From JBICHN01 sp043101845 (GTDB taxonomy: Bacteria > Planctomycetota > Phycisphaerae > Phycisphaerales > UBA5793), in the NCBI GenBank assembly GCA_043101845.1, contig JBICHN010000004.1, positions 124,001 through 188,000 of the forward strand: a DNA stretch of 64,000 nt. The letters are read 5' to 3'. The notes beneath the pieces are model-generated. The model searched no databases. It saw nothing but the letters and a program-made list of their open reading frames with translations, and had not been told where the DNA came from. This document shows, piece by piece, positions 48,301 through 55,901 of this stretch. Both the position numbers and the translations under genes were made by a program. Numbering within the stretch: position 1 is the stretch's first letter; the number at the start of each line of letters is the position of its first letter.

Positions 48301-48360
48301 AAACCGGCTCGCGCCGATCGGCCGTCCCTCGCTCCCGGAAAGCGGCTCGATGCGATTCAT
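45325..48360 (-). CDS. double receiver-like / PEP-pyruvate-binding (PPDK_N) fusion protein
   Basis: A 1011-residue protein. Residues about 30-150 (VREVLLVSSLYDSFILEEDG, DLVVSTMRVGEMDPFDFAN) and about 180-310 (VEVILFVDDSIRFTSSYLPM, VLGVISDVRFLRDGRLDSD) each look like response-regulator receiver folds, the first lacking a clear phospho-Asp and the second keeping an Asp in ISDVRF. A helical linker follows. The C-terminal ~600 residues match a pyruvate phosphate dikinase PEP/pyruvate-binding domain (GGKARGLAFINSML, PLAVRSSSLLEDSLDQPFAG, FAILQMRPLVV). No phosphohistidine-domain signature was recognised, so it may be a regulator or a novel dikinase relative. Start ATG 48360; ATG further in (residue 27) is possible. 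Confidence 0.8.
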   Translation of the reverse strand: MNRIEPLSGSEGRPIGASRFHGFESLMPHRVREVLLVSSLYDSFILEEDGQISDLLLEEYQHLNLWYAPRITRVSTADEALAALRSRRRYDLVVSTMRVGEMDPFDFANAVYEEAGELPVALLGYDHHDLELIKSRQSEIRAHNALERAFIWTGDSRILFAIVSLVEDARNADHDTRAAGVEVILFVDDSIRFTSSYLPMLYTELMLQAQSTITEGVNLSQKMLRLRARPKILWAESYEEACALYERYRPMVLGVISDVRFLRDGRLDSDAGLALTRYIRAYQPDLPILLQSNDETNDDRAHALKASFAHKRSHILSQELRDFMLEYLGFGSFVFRDPERDERELARADDLRAFEELLSCVADRSLVYHATRGHFSNWLKARAEFRLAQMIKSICQSHSPRPDKRAEVERLRAALVEAMRSHRREAVRGIVADFNPAAFDTQTGVARVGGGSIGGKARGLAFINSMLTHYDRDRPAWPNVRLGVPPAVVIGTDYFDEFLKQNRLKDAAKRGLADEELRRAFHRAALPRDLTAQLRQVVDIMDYPLAVRSSSLLEDSLDQPFAGIYDTYMLPNRDRSKTKRLAELSSAIKLVYASAFSADAKAYLDAAPHPIESDKMAVIVQRLVGRPRGPRFYPSFAGVARSYNYYPFGRMTPEDGVAFIAVGLGGIVVEGRESLRFCPKRPEILPQFSTVRDILRNSQSEFDALPLDPTDREPGRRFALVRYPIHEADEDGAIATLASTYCPENESIHDGVSREGTRVVTFASVLKRGLVPLPEILRHLLDLGSWGMSAPVEIEFAVDLPDTPDEPAEFAILQMRPLVVSREPVRLPQELEDDAVFCSSDHALGNGRFAGIRDIVAVDPEQFDARHSVETGQRIGELNASLRAAERPYLLIGPGRWGSRDPWLGIPVTWGQISGVRILIETEMRGRSVEPSDGSHFFHNMTSFRVGYMTVNPNTGVGALDWEWLRGQAWIKRYDNGLLWARLRAPLTALIDGRRNEGLVLKPEGDAGSPN

Positions 48361-48473
48361 TCGAGGAGTCGCTCCGCGTCGCGGCGTTCGCGGAGACCTC
48401 GTGTCGCCGAACTCGCCGCGACACGCGCCATTCTACTGCAGAATGCGGTGCAGCGCGGCGTCCGCTCAATCGG

Positions 48474-50126
48474 TCAGCGGTCTTCGCCGCCGTTCATTGC
48501 GGCGTCTTCGTAGAGGAGCCATGTGTTCGGATCGAGTCGCACGGAGACCGGCGGAGTGTCGCAGGCGAAGGAGACCGTCGTCGATCGGCCGTCGAGCGTC
48601 ATCGTCTCGACATGAGCACGGCCGTCCGCGTCGGTCCAGCCGATCTCGAGCGTCGCGCGGAATGGCGGCTCCTCCTGCGTCTGACGAACGGTGACCACGA
48701 GTTCGTTCGTCGCGGGGTTCGTGGTCCATTCCATCTCGAGCTTCGGATGCCCGGCCTGGAAGATCCACTGATCGAAGAACCATCGAAGATCTTCGCCCGA
48801 TGCACGCTCCATCGCGCGCCGAAAGTCGTCGGTGAGCACCGATCCGTTCCGGTGTCGCGCGTAGTACTCGCGCAACCCTCTCCAGAATGTGTCGTCGCCG
48901 ATCTCGCGCCGGAGCATGTGGAGAACCCAGCTCCCCTTCTGGTACGAGTTCGTCGAGAGAATGTCATCCACGCCGATCCGCTCGTCGACGACGGCGAATC
49001 CCGGCGCCTGGCGCGCGTAGCCGACGATGCGGCCGCGATCGCGCTCGAGCCCCACGACCATGCGGTCACGCCCTTCGGTCCACTCGAAGTAGACATGCGC
49101 GAGGTAGGTCGCGAAGCCCTCACTGAGCCAGACATGGTTCCAGTCCGCGACGGTTACCGCGTCGCCGAACCACTGGTGGGCGAGCTCGTGCGCGATGAGG
49201 CTGTCGATCGAACGCCCGCCGGTCACGGCGTTCTCGGAGTAGAAGATCGCGCTCGCGTTCTCCATGCCGCCGTAGCGCGTGCGCGACTGCACATGCGCAA
49301 TCTTGTCGAAGGGGAACGGGCCGATGTGCGTGGTGAAGAGTGACATCGGTTTCCAGGTCTCGCCGAAGTCCACGAAGCCGGGTTCACGGTCGCGCGCGTA
49401 CACCCAGATCTGCACGGGGACACCGTCGACCTCGCCGGCGTGACGCGTGGCGAACTCGGCGACGCCGATGACCATGAGGTAGGTCGAGATCGGCGTCGTC
49501 TCGCGCCAGACGGTCGTGCGCGGCGCCGGGCCGGGCGCATCCGTTTCTTCGACGAGCCGCCCGTTCGCGACGACCTGAAATCGATCGGGCGCGGTGATCG
49601 TGAACGAGCAGGTCGCCTTGTCGTGTGGATGGTCGAGCGTCGGCAGCCAGTGCCGCGCGCGGTTCGGAAAGTTGTCCGCGAAAAAGGTGCGCTCGCCGTA
49701 CTTGTTCTCGGAGATGATGAGCCCGTCGGCGGGAGTCCCTTCGTATCGAATGATGAAGGCGCGCTCGTCGTTCGCTCCGTTCGCGCCTCCCGGTCGAATC
49801 GTGAGACGATCGTCGTTGTGCGTGAAGTCGATCGGCGCGCCGTCAGCGGCTTCGACCGAGCGCACGACCATTCCCGTCCCTTTCTCCTCGCTGCGACCGA
49901 TGAGATCGAGCGTGAAGGCGTCGACTCCGGGCTCGACGAATCGGACGAGGGCCGTCGTCACGCCCTCGATCGTGTCGTGCTCGTCGACAAGCGTGAGCGC
50001 GAAGTCATAGTGGAGGAGGTCGATCCGGGGATCGCGCGGATAGTCGTCGGCGCGAGCCGCTGCCGCGGCGCCGAACAGCGCGGCCAGCGCGAGCGGTACG
50101 ATCGGACGGACGAGGCGGCATGCCAT
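48474..50126 (-). CDS. M1 family aminopeptidase, exported
   Basis: Zinc aminopeptidase of 550 residues, presumably periplasmic. An N-terminal signal peptide (RLVRPIVPLALAALFGAAAA, cut near ARAD) precedes the M1 beta-sandwich. The active site is HELAHQWFGD near residue 308, the third ligand Glu lies in the following SEGFATYLAHVYFEW, and the exopeptidase motif region is GGMENASAIFYSE, a variant of GAMEN. It is shorter than APN-type enzymes (550 against about 850), with the C-terminal domain reduced. The start is given as ATG 50126; a GTG directly upstream (50129) is possible. GGAG lies about 10 bases upstream. Confidence 0.92.
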   Translation of the reverse strand: MACRLVRPIVPLALAALFGAAAAARADDYPRDPRIDLLHYDFALTLVDEHDTIEGVTTALVRFVEPGVDAFTLDLIGRSEEKGTGMVVRSVEAADGAPIDFTHNDDRLTIRPGGANGANDERAFIIRYEGTPADGLIISENKYGERTFFADNFPNRARHWLPTLDHPHDKATCSFTITAPDRFQVVANGRLVEETDAPGPAPRTTVWRETTPISTYLMVIGVAEFATRHAGEVDGVPVQIWVYARDREPGFVDFGETWKPMSLFTTHIGPFPFDKIAHVQSRTRYGGMENASAIFYSENAVTGGRSIDSLIAHELAHQWFGDAVTVADWNHVWLSEGFATYLAHVYFEWTEGRDRMVVGLERDRGRIVGYARQAPGFAVVDERIGVDDILSTNSYQKGSWVLHMLRREIGDDTFWRGLREYYARHRNGSVLTDDFRRAMERASGEDLRWFFDQWIFQAGHPKLEMEWTTNPATNELVVTVRQTQEEPPFRATLEIGWTDADGRAHVETMTLDGRSTTVSFACDTPPVSVRLDPNTWLLYEDAAMNGGEDR

Positions 50127-50342
50127 CACGGCGTCGCTCCGGGCGAGGGACGGATCTGAGGACCGAAGTGTAGATGAACAGCGCTTAACAGGTGGCGGAT
50201 ACGGACTTTGGGATCGGAACCGGCCGGGGATATTCTCGTATGTATCGCAGCAGGGCGCCCGCGGGCCGGCGGATCCGGTCTGGGCGGACCACTGGCGTTC
50301 CGGGGGCGGCGACGCTCATGCATCGAAAGCAGGTCGGTTTTG

Positions 50343-50723
50343 GTGTGCGCTGAATATCTCTTTCCGGATGGCGGTCGACGCGAGCGGCGGGTCCGGTCGA
50401 TATCGGACGACGCGCAGGGGCGTCCGTGGTACCGCATCGAGGGGCGCTTCATCATGCCGGAGCGCGGGCATCCCTGCGGTCCGACCGGCGACGCGTGGTT
50501 CCGCATCGAGGGCGATTGGATTTACCCGACCGCGCTTCACCCCGAGCGCAACGACGCGCTCACGCCGTGGTACGAAATCAGCCTCGACCATCTTTACCGT
50601 GCGGAAGGACATCCGCTGGGCCGAAGTCACCGGCCCGTCTTCCGGATCAGTTCGGACGAGCAGTCGTTTGAGCGTTCGGAGCGAGAATCGGATCGGGTGA
50701 ACTCTCGACGCGTGGAGCGTTAG
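50343..50723 (+). CDS. small protein with three ~23-residue WYRIEG-type repeats
   Basis: About 126 residues from GTG 50343 (TTG 50340 is equally possible). Three consecutive repeats are evident: WYRIEGRFIMPERGHPCG, WFRIEGDWIYPTALHP and WYEISLDHLYRAEGHPLG, followed by a partial VFRIS. Each ends in a His-Pro. They suggest a small beta-repeat fold such as a beta-flower; no known family name can be assigned with confidence. A purine-rich stretch upstream is the only ribosome-site candidate, and a longer reading frame back to 50208 starts within a different composition. The next gene encodes another small beta-rich protein. Confidence 0.5.
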   Translation: MCAEYLFPDGGRRERRVRSISDDAQGRPWYRIEGRFIMPERGHPCGPTGDAWFRIEGDWIYPTALHPERNDALTPWYEISLDHLYRAEGHPLGRSHRPVFRISSDEQSFERSERESDRVNSRRVER

Positions 50724-50806
50724 GGACTATTCTGAGCGGAGCGGATCCCGCTTCGTCCAATTGATTCTCAAGGCCAAGGGAGCGGCGTCAGGTGGAGCCC
50801 GTCCCG

Positions 50807-51136
50807 ATGTCCCGCATCGAACTCATCAACTCGCGTGGCGAGGCCATCGCCGAGTTGCTTGGCGATCAGGTATATCTTCTGAACGGCGAGTGGTACGGCC
50901 GGCTCGTGCAGTCGACGCGCATGGTCATGCGCCGCGGCGTGTACATGGGCGAGCTCTACAACGACCGACACCTGCTCTTCAGCAATCACAACGACTGCCA
51001 CGGCGAGGTCGCACGCCTCGTTCCCGGCATCATCGTGCATCTCGAGCCGATTGACCGGGAAAAGTTCAATCCGGTCCCCTCGGACTTCTGCGATCTGGCG
51101 TTCGAGTTCCTCGAGGCGCCCAGCCCGTCGGTCTGA
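50807..51136 (+). CDS. small 4-fold beta-flower-like protein
   Basis: A 109-residue protein composed of short beta repeats: IELINSRGEAIAELLGDQVY, LLNGEWYGRLVQSTRMVMRR, GVYMGELYNDRHLLFSN, resembling a four-bladed beta-flower fold. The start is ATG 50807, with GGTGGAG about ten bases upstream; GTG 50792 upstream would add five residues. The C-terminal part is acidic/hydrophobic (NPVPSDFCDLAFEFLEAP). Function is unknown. It follows the WYRIEG-repeat gene by about 80 bases and may form a pair with it. Confidence 0.6.
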   Translation: MSRIELINSRGEAIAELLGDQVYLLNGEWYGRLVQSTRMVMRRGVYMGELYNDRHLLFSNHNDCHGEVARLVPGIIVHLEPIDREKFNPVPSDFCDLAFEFLEAPSPSV

Positions 51137-51508
51137 TTATCTTGAGCCAGGTCCGAGAAGCGGCGCCCATTCCACGGTGCGAGTCGCCCGTCTCGAAAAG
51201 ATGGTCAAGCTTCCGGCTTATCGAACTGGAGCCGATTCCCTATCTTGCCGAAGGGCCTTGCGTGTCCCGGAAGATTCGACCGCATGGTGGCGGATCTTTG
51301 CGGGACGCGGCGTCGGCCCTCTGGAGCGATCGCGAAGTCCCGTCATGAACGCGGGGCGTTCGGCTCCCCCCCGTCCGGTCCTCGGGCGGCTTTCGTCCGG
51401 CGTCTCGTCACACGCCGAGCAGTTCAGGCATCGCGTTTACTTTCGAGTTCCGTGAGCGGCGGGGTCAGGCGCCGGCTCACCATGACTCTCAACTCGAGGC
51501 GATGAGAG
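51137..51508. other. gene-free stretch before the HDOD gene
   Basis: No credible gene, terminator or strong promoter is seen in these 372 bases; short open frames here have no ribosome site or family resemblance. Confidence 0.5.
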
Positions 51509-53350
51509 ATGGTCCGCGCGCTCGTGATCTCAAAATGTCAGTTTACGCGGGAAACGCTGACCGCCGCGCTCAAGCCATTCGCGTTCGAAGTCGCCACGGC
51601 GACGGATGAACGAAGTTTCGTCGAGACGGCTTCACAAGCGCGGTTCGATCTCTATCTGATCGACGCCGACCACCAGCGCGACCAGGGATTCCTGATTCTC
51701 CGCCACCGTGCGGCGACGCCGACGCTCAAGGGCGTGCCGGTCATGGTGATCGCCTCGCGTCCCGAACAGCGCATGGTGCTCAACGCGTTGAAGCTCGGCG
51801 CCTCGTCGATCATTCTCAAAGGCCACTTCACACTCGCCGATTTCCTCGCGCGGGCGAATGACGCGATCGCAAAGACGCGTGAAACCGGCGCTGCGCCGAA
51901 AATCCCGATGACTCCGACGCGGGATCAGGTCGAGGTCAAACCCGAATCCGTTTCGAAACCCAGTGTCACGATTGTCGATCCGCCGAACATGCGGGGTGAG
52001 ACGGGAGTCGCCGGAGATTCGCCGGATCGACGCGAAGCCATCGACCCGACTGAGTACATCCGCGACCTTCAACCGCTCATTAGCGCGGCGGAGATCGAAC
52101 GAAAAGTCGCCGAGTCCGCGGAGCTGCCCCCGCTCTCGCCGTCCCTTTCGCAGCTGATGAAACAGTTGAGCAGCCCCGACTCGACGATCGCCGGTGTAAC
52201 AAAGCTCATCCGCCAGGATCCGGTGGTCGCCATCAAAGTACTCAAGCTCGCGAACTCGGCCGCTTATCGCCGGGCCGTTCCGGTCGACACGATTGAAGGG
52301 GCCGTGAAGTGCGTCGGCCTCAGCCAGCTCAAAACAACGCTGCAGACCGTTCGGATCATCGAGCATTTCGGGCGCACGGGCGAAGAGGGGAAAGTGAATC
52401 CCCTGCTCTTCTGGGAGCACTCGATCGCGTGCGGCCTCATTGCGGCGGAGCTCGCGCGGATCACCGAGCGCGCCGAACCCGAGCACGCGTTCACGCTCGG
52501 CGTCTTCCACGACATCGGGCGACTTCTGCTCGCACAGGCCGCGCCGAAACTGTACCGTCAGGTGATGGAGGCGGGGGCGGAGAGTGGGATTTCGCTCGAC
52601 CGTCTCGAGCAGCGGATGCTCATGATCACGCACGCCGATGTGCTTGTCGAATCGCTGAAGCGCTGGCGCTTCGCGAAAGAACTCGTCGCTCCGCTCGCCG
52701 GCCATCATGACGATCCGGAGAAACTGCGGCGTCGCCTTAATGATCGGTTCGACGAGGCGGCGATCCTCATCCTCGCGAACCGGATGTCCAAGGCGCTTCT
52801 TCTCGGACACTCGGGTGACACGGCGTTGCGGCCGACCCACGCGTGGTGCGAGGCCCTGGGAATCGGCGCCTTCGATGTGGCCCGGATCGAGGAGCAGGCC
52901 GCGGAGTGGACGAACGATGTCAAGTTCGCCATGGTCGCGCAGGCAGGTGGGACGGCCTGGCCGGACTGGGGCCGAGAGCTCCGCGAGAAGATCGGTCAGC
53001 CCGTGCAGATTCAATACGTGAGTCGTGCGCCGAATTTCGATTCGTATCGAATGCTCTGCGATCGACTGTTCGGTGTCGAATCACGCTACGGGAAGCCGAT
53101 CGGCGTGCTGCATGCTCCGGACCAGGAGAGCGTGCGGCTCGTGGTCAAACGGTGGCAGCGGCTCGCCGCGCAAGATCATGGGCATGATCAGATTCCGGTC
53201 GTGCTTCTCGCGCCCCAGGGTGTCGAATTCGACGAGTTCGATCACTATGCAGGGCCATCGGAGCGACTCTTCACTCCGACGCGCATCGAACATTTCGTCG
53301 ACGCGATCGCGCGACTCGGCGCCGTCAAAGAACTCAGTCGCGCCGCGTGA
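51509..53350 (+). CDS. response-regulator HDOD domain protein
   Basis: A 613-residue signalling protein. Residues about 1-125 form a receiver-like domain (ALVISKCQFTRETLTAALKP, with FDLYLIDADHQRDQGF at the phospho-Asp position), followed by a low-complexity linker. From about residue 200 is an HDOD domain: LPPLSPSLSQLMKQLSSPDS, IRQDPVVAIKVLKLANSAAY, EGAVKCVGLSQLKTTL and the motif TLGVFHDIGRLLLAQ. A second HD-like helix set (NRMSKALLLGHS) follows, then a C-terminal region unlike either domain. HDOD proteins are usually non-catalytic scaffolds in signalling. GAGG lies before ATG 51509. Convergent with the methyltransferase fusion gene. Confidence 0.88.
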   Translation: MVRALVISKCQFTRETLTAALKPFAFEVATATDERSFVETASQARFDLYLIDADHQRDQGFLILRHRAATPTLKGVPVMVIASRPEQRMVLNALKLGASSIILKGHFTLADFLARANDAIAKTRETGAAPKIPMTPTRDQVEVKPESVSKPSVTIVDPPNMRGETGVAGDSPDRREAIDPTEYIRDLQPLISAAEIERKVAESAELPPLSPSLSQLMKQLSSPDSTIAGVTKLIRQDPVVAIKVLKLANSAAYRRAVPVDTIEGAVKCVGLSQLKTTLQTVRIIEHFGRTGEEGKVNPLLFWEHSIACGLIAAELARITERAEPEHAFTLGVFHDIGRLLLAQAAPKLYRQVMEAGAESGISLDRLEQRMLMITHADVLVESLKRWRFAKELVAPLAGHHDDPEKLRRRLNDRFDEAAILILANRMSKALLLGHSGDTALRPTHAWCEALGIGAFDVARIEEQAAEWTNDVKFAMVAQAGGTAWPDWGRELREKIGQPVQIQYVSRAPNFDSYRMLCDRLFGVESRYGKPIGVLHAPDQESVRLVVKRWQRLAAQDHGHDQIPVVLLAPQGVEFDEFDHYAGPSERLFTPTRIEHFVDAIARLGAVKELSRAA

Positions 53351-53356
53351 AGCCAT

Positions 53357-54601
53357 CTACCCGGAGCGAACCGCGGCGACGACGAGGTCGCGGTAGACGC
53401 CGCCGATGCGGCTCATGTCGGCGACGGTGAGGCCCGGGGCCGCGTTGATGAGCCACTTGAGTTCGCGCGGCGAGAACTCGGTCACATGGTAGAACGGATC
53501 GTTCCAGCGCCCGTACTGCGCCTCGGGCGTCGTCACGAGAAGATGTCCGCCCGGACGCAGGACGCGCGACGCGTCCTTGAGCACGCCGATCGGGTTCGGC
53601 AGATGCTCGATGACATCGAACATGAAGATGGTGTTGAAGCTCTCGTCCGGAAACGGCAGCGGGCCGCCGTCGGACTGGACGAAACGCGGCGACTCGGACG
53701 GGTACGGGCCCGCCTGGGCGACGCACCGCCGCGCCTGTTCGATCGCGTCGGGCTCGACATCGACGCCAGCGGCGATGATCCCGGTCTGCGCGACGAGATG
53801 GGTGAAGAGACCGTCACCGCAGCCGAGATCGAGCGCGACCCCTGCGGGCGTGAGTCGTTTGACGATCGCCGCGAGATGATCGGCGCGGGCGCGGTAGTCC
53901 GAGTTCTCGCGGTAGCTCGTCCAGTGAAGCGCGGGTCGCATCGTGTACTTCTCGAAGGGCATCGGGGCGCCCCAGAAGCGAGGATTCCAGAGCAGCCCCG
54001 CGCCGGCGAAGCGGCGGCGCGCTTCGTCGAGATCGGGCGCGCGCCAGTCGAACTCCCACTTCGCCTGGAAGCGCGACGATTCCGCATCGCTCACGACGAT
54101 CCGGCCGGGCCGATCCTCCGCTTCGATCGCGACGACATCGGGCGTGACGACACAGCGTCCGTCCCGTTCGCGCAGCCGCAGGCAGAGATCGAGCAGCGCG
54201 AGCGCGCCGAGCGACGCGTCGAGCCCGCCCGCGTCGTCGAAGCGCTTCCGATCAACGAGCGCGACGCCTTCGGCGATCGCGTCGACCTCCTCGGGAAAGC
54301 GGTAGGCGAGCGCGGGATAGCCCTGTCCGAGGGAATGAAACCCTTTCGGATGCAAAACGAACTCCCCCATCGATCGAACGCGGTCGCCGCGCACGCGCTT
54401 CGCGCCGACCGCGGCGAGCCGGGGCATGACCGCGAACGGCGCGCGGAGTCGTTCGAGCCATTCATCGCCGGGCGCCAGCGAATCGACATCGAATTGAGCC
54501 CGGTGAATGAGCGCCTGGGCGCCTTCATCGCGGACGACCCATTCGATCGCAACCGCCTGATCGGCGGGCGGCGCCGGCGCGGGTGTGGTGGTTGATGACA
54601 T
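53357..54601 (-). CDS. GT2-like plus SAM-dependent methyltransferase fusion
   Basis: A 414-residue two-part protein. Residues about 30-180 resemble the second half of a family-2 glycosyltransferase (LAPGDEWLERLRAPFAVMPR, VGAKRVRGDRVRSMGEFVLH, GLDASLGALALLDLCLRLRERDG). The start of that fold, including the nucleotide-sugar-binding part, is missing, so this half may be a remnant or a binding module. Residues about 230-414 form a class I methyltransferase with motif I ALDLGCGDGLFTHL, a motif II acid in AAGVDVEPDAIEQARR and FIFMFDVIEHLPNPIG-type loop. No signal peptide. Likely involved in surface-polysaccharide modification, by inference from the pairing. Confidence 0.75.
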   Translation of the reverse strand: MSSTTTPAPAPPADQAVAIEWVVRDEGAQALIHRAQFDVDSLAPGDEWLERLRAPFAVMPRLAAVGAKRVRGDRVRSMGEFVLHPKGFHSLGQGYPALAYRFPEEVDAIAEGVALVDRKRFDDAGGLDASLGALALLDLCLRLRERDGRCVVTPDVVAIEAEDRPGRIVVSDAESSRFQAKWEFDWRAPDLDEARRRFAGAGLLWNPRFWGAPMPFEKYTMRPALHWTSYRENSDYRARADHLAAIVKRLTPAGVALDLGCGDGLFTHLVAQTGIIAAGVDVEPDAIEQARRCVAQAGPYPSESPRFVQSDGGPLPFPDESFNTIFMFDVIEHLPNPIGVLKDASRVLRPGGHLLVTTPEAQYGRWNDPFYHVTEFSPRELKWLINAAPGLTVADMSRIGGVYRDLVVAAVRSG

Positions 54602-54657
54602 AGTCCGCCCATCGGCGGGCGCTGCGCCCCGACATGAGCGGAAAGCGCTCGCTCCGC

Positions 54658-54873
54658 TTACTCGTGCTGCGGGGCGGAACGCGTCGGGCCGCCGAGTCGA
54701 TCGGTCTCGGCCTGACGTCGATTCAACTCGGCGCAGCGCGGACAGAGCGGGAGTCCACCGTCGCCGATCGACCCGTCGCGAAGGTAGTCGGCCATGCCCT
54801 CGTCACAGCTCGTGTTGTTGTGATAGTAGTGGCGCTTCGATTTCGAATGCCATGACGCCGGAGTCTGAACCAT
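54658..54873 (-). CDS. 71-aa Cys/His-containing small protein
   Basis: A small protein with the sequence block WHSKSKRHYYHNNTSCDEG in the middle and GGLPLCPRCAELNRRQAE near the end, spaced so that His and Cys residues could form a single zinc site (Cys in NNTSCDEG and CPRCA). The start ATG 54873 is well supported by GAGGAG seven bases upstream, while the longer reading frame to 55158 has no such support. Function is unknown; the pattern recalls small planctomycete proteins of this kind, but no family name is known to me. Confidence 0.65.
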   Translation of the reverse strand: MVQTPASWHSKSKRHYYHNNTSCDEGMADYLRDGSIGDGGLPLCPRCAELNRRQAETDRLGGPTRSAPQHE

Positions 54874-55036
54874 GGCGACGCTCCTCAGGAGCGATCGCGA
54901 CGACACGGCAGGGCGAATGCGGGAGACAATCTCGCAGGGGCGACTGAAATGTCGAGGAGATAGGAGTGCCCGATGTAACTCAACGATACCTCTGAAAGAC
55001 GGCTGATGCGGCGTTATTCTTCGGAATGGCGCGTGA

Positions 55037-55381
55037 TCATGGGTTCCCCGGCTCGCCGCGCTCGTCCGGCCGCGCGTCATCTGACAGTCCGGAGACCGAG
55101 AGCATCGTCCAGCCGAACTGAAGCACATCGCGCTCGATTCCGTCGATCGTCTCCTCATCGAGTCGGTCGAGATAGGCGCTGAGCGATTCGGTCGGGCCCT
55201 GGAGATGGAAGTGGCGCATGACGGCTTCGTACAGCGCGCGGACTTCGATCGCGTTCAGGCTCCGCCGCTCCAGCTTCTGGATATGCCCGAGCGCGGTATG
55301 GAGCCGCTCTCGGCGGGGTCGATTGTCGTCGGCGAGGCCGGCGATCGCCGCCTGCACATGCCGCTGCACGAAATGCTCCAT
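55037..55381 (-). CDS. hypothetical helical protein
   Basis: A 114-residue protein starting MEHFVQRHVQAAIAGLADDN, apparently all-helical with two amphipathic segments (ALGHIQKLERRSLNAIEVR and GIERDVLQFGWTMLSVS). No recognised family. GGAGAGG lies upstream of ATG 55381. A minus-strand terminator at 55611-55652 lies 230 bases upstream, so this gene may be under attenuation or have its own promoter inside the interval. Confidence 0.6.
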   Translation of the reverse strand: MEHFVQRHVQAAIAGLADDNRPRRERLHTALGHIQKLERRSLNAIEVRALYEAVMRHFHLQGPTESLSAYLDRLDEETIDGIERDVLQFGWTMLSVSGLSDDARPDERGEPGNP

Positions 55382-55577
55382 CGCGAAACGCCCTCTCCTG
55401 TCACCGTTCCGGGCGCGCGCCGCGCACCCGCCAACACACCATGGTGCGCGCCGTCGGTTCGACGGTCCACCACGATCAGGATTCCCATCGGAGCCGCCAG
55501 TATACGGATTCGTAGCGGATAGGGGCTGAGGGGAGCGAGAATGGCGCCATTCACCGGGGATAACCCGGGTTCCGGAG

Positions 55578-55586
55578 TGTGGACAA
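55578..55586 (+). other. DnaA-box-like site
   Basis: TGTGGACAA, complement of the common DnaA-box variant TTGTCCACA, in a gene-free, AT-richer stretch (about 55540-55800) with a second TGTGGAGGC two bases on. A single site is weak evidence for replication function. Confidence 0.3.
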
Positions 55587-55610
55587 CCTGTGGAGGCGTT
55601 CGGGCCTTAA

Positions 55611-55652
55611 CAAAAAGCAAAACCGCCGACCGGAGAGACTCCGAATCGGCGG
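55611..55652 (-). terminator. minus-strand rho-independent terminator
   Basis: Nested stem CCGCCGA ... TCGGCGG (55623-55629 / 55646-55652) enclosing CGGAG-AGA-CTCCG; on the minus strand it is followed by TTTTGCTTTTTG (55622-55611). The only source for a minus-strand transcript here is the ~100 bases upstream of it. Confidence 0.8.
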
Positions 55653-55715
55653 CGGGTGGATGGCATACCTGTAAGTCCCTGTGATCACCAGCGCTTCCGC
55701 CAGTTCAGGAACCAC
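55653..55715 (-). ncRNA. candidate small RNA or leader upstream of terminator
   Basis: Minus strand: a promoter-like TTGCAA (55749-55744) and TAGTAT (55724-55719, 19-base spacer) precede about 60 bases that fold with GGTGG (near 55715) pairing to CCACC, plus CCTG/CAGG and a palindromic GTGATCAC, then the terminator. No known ncRNA class was recognised (SRP, 6S, tmRNA and RNase P signatures are absent). It could instead be the attenuator leader of the gene at 55037-55381. Confidence 0.4.
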
Positions 55716-55901
55716 CTTATACTATGACATTGGCTCGGCCCGCTTGCAATGGGAAAGTCGAATTAATCGCCCTTAATTGTTGACAAGCCGTAACCTACGC
55801 GCCATGGCGGACCCGACGCCGGGCGCCCCCGCTCAGGACCCGGAAACCGCCCCTACGATCGCCGGTGACGACCCGGAACGTCCATTCCGGAGCCCCCTCG
55901 G

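Noticed and set aside
55804..55901. Alternative start ATG 55804 with a plausible N-terminus before the squalene-synthase-like gene.
   Set aside because: It is in a different frame from the conserved helices and would need a frameshift; ATG 55902 has a ribosome site.
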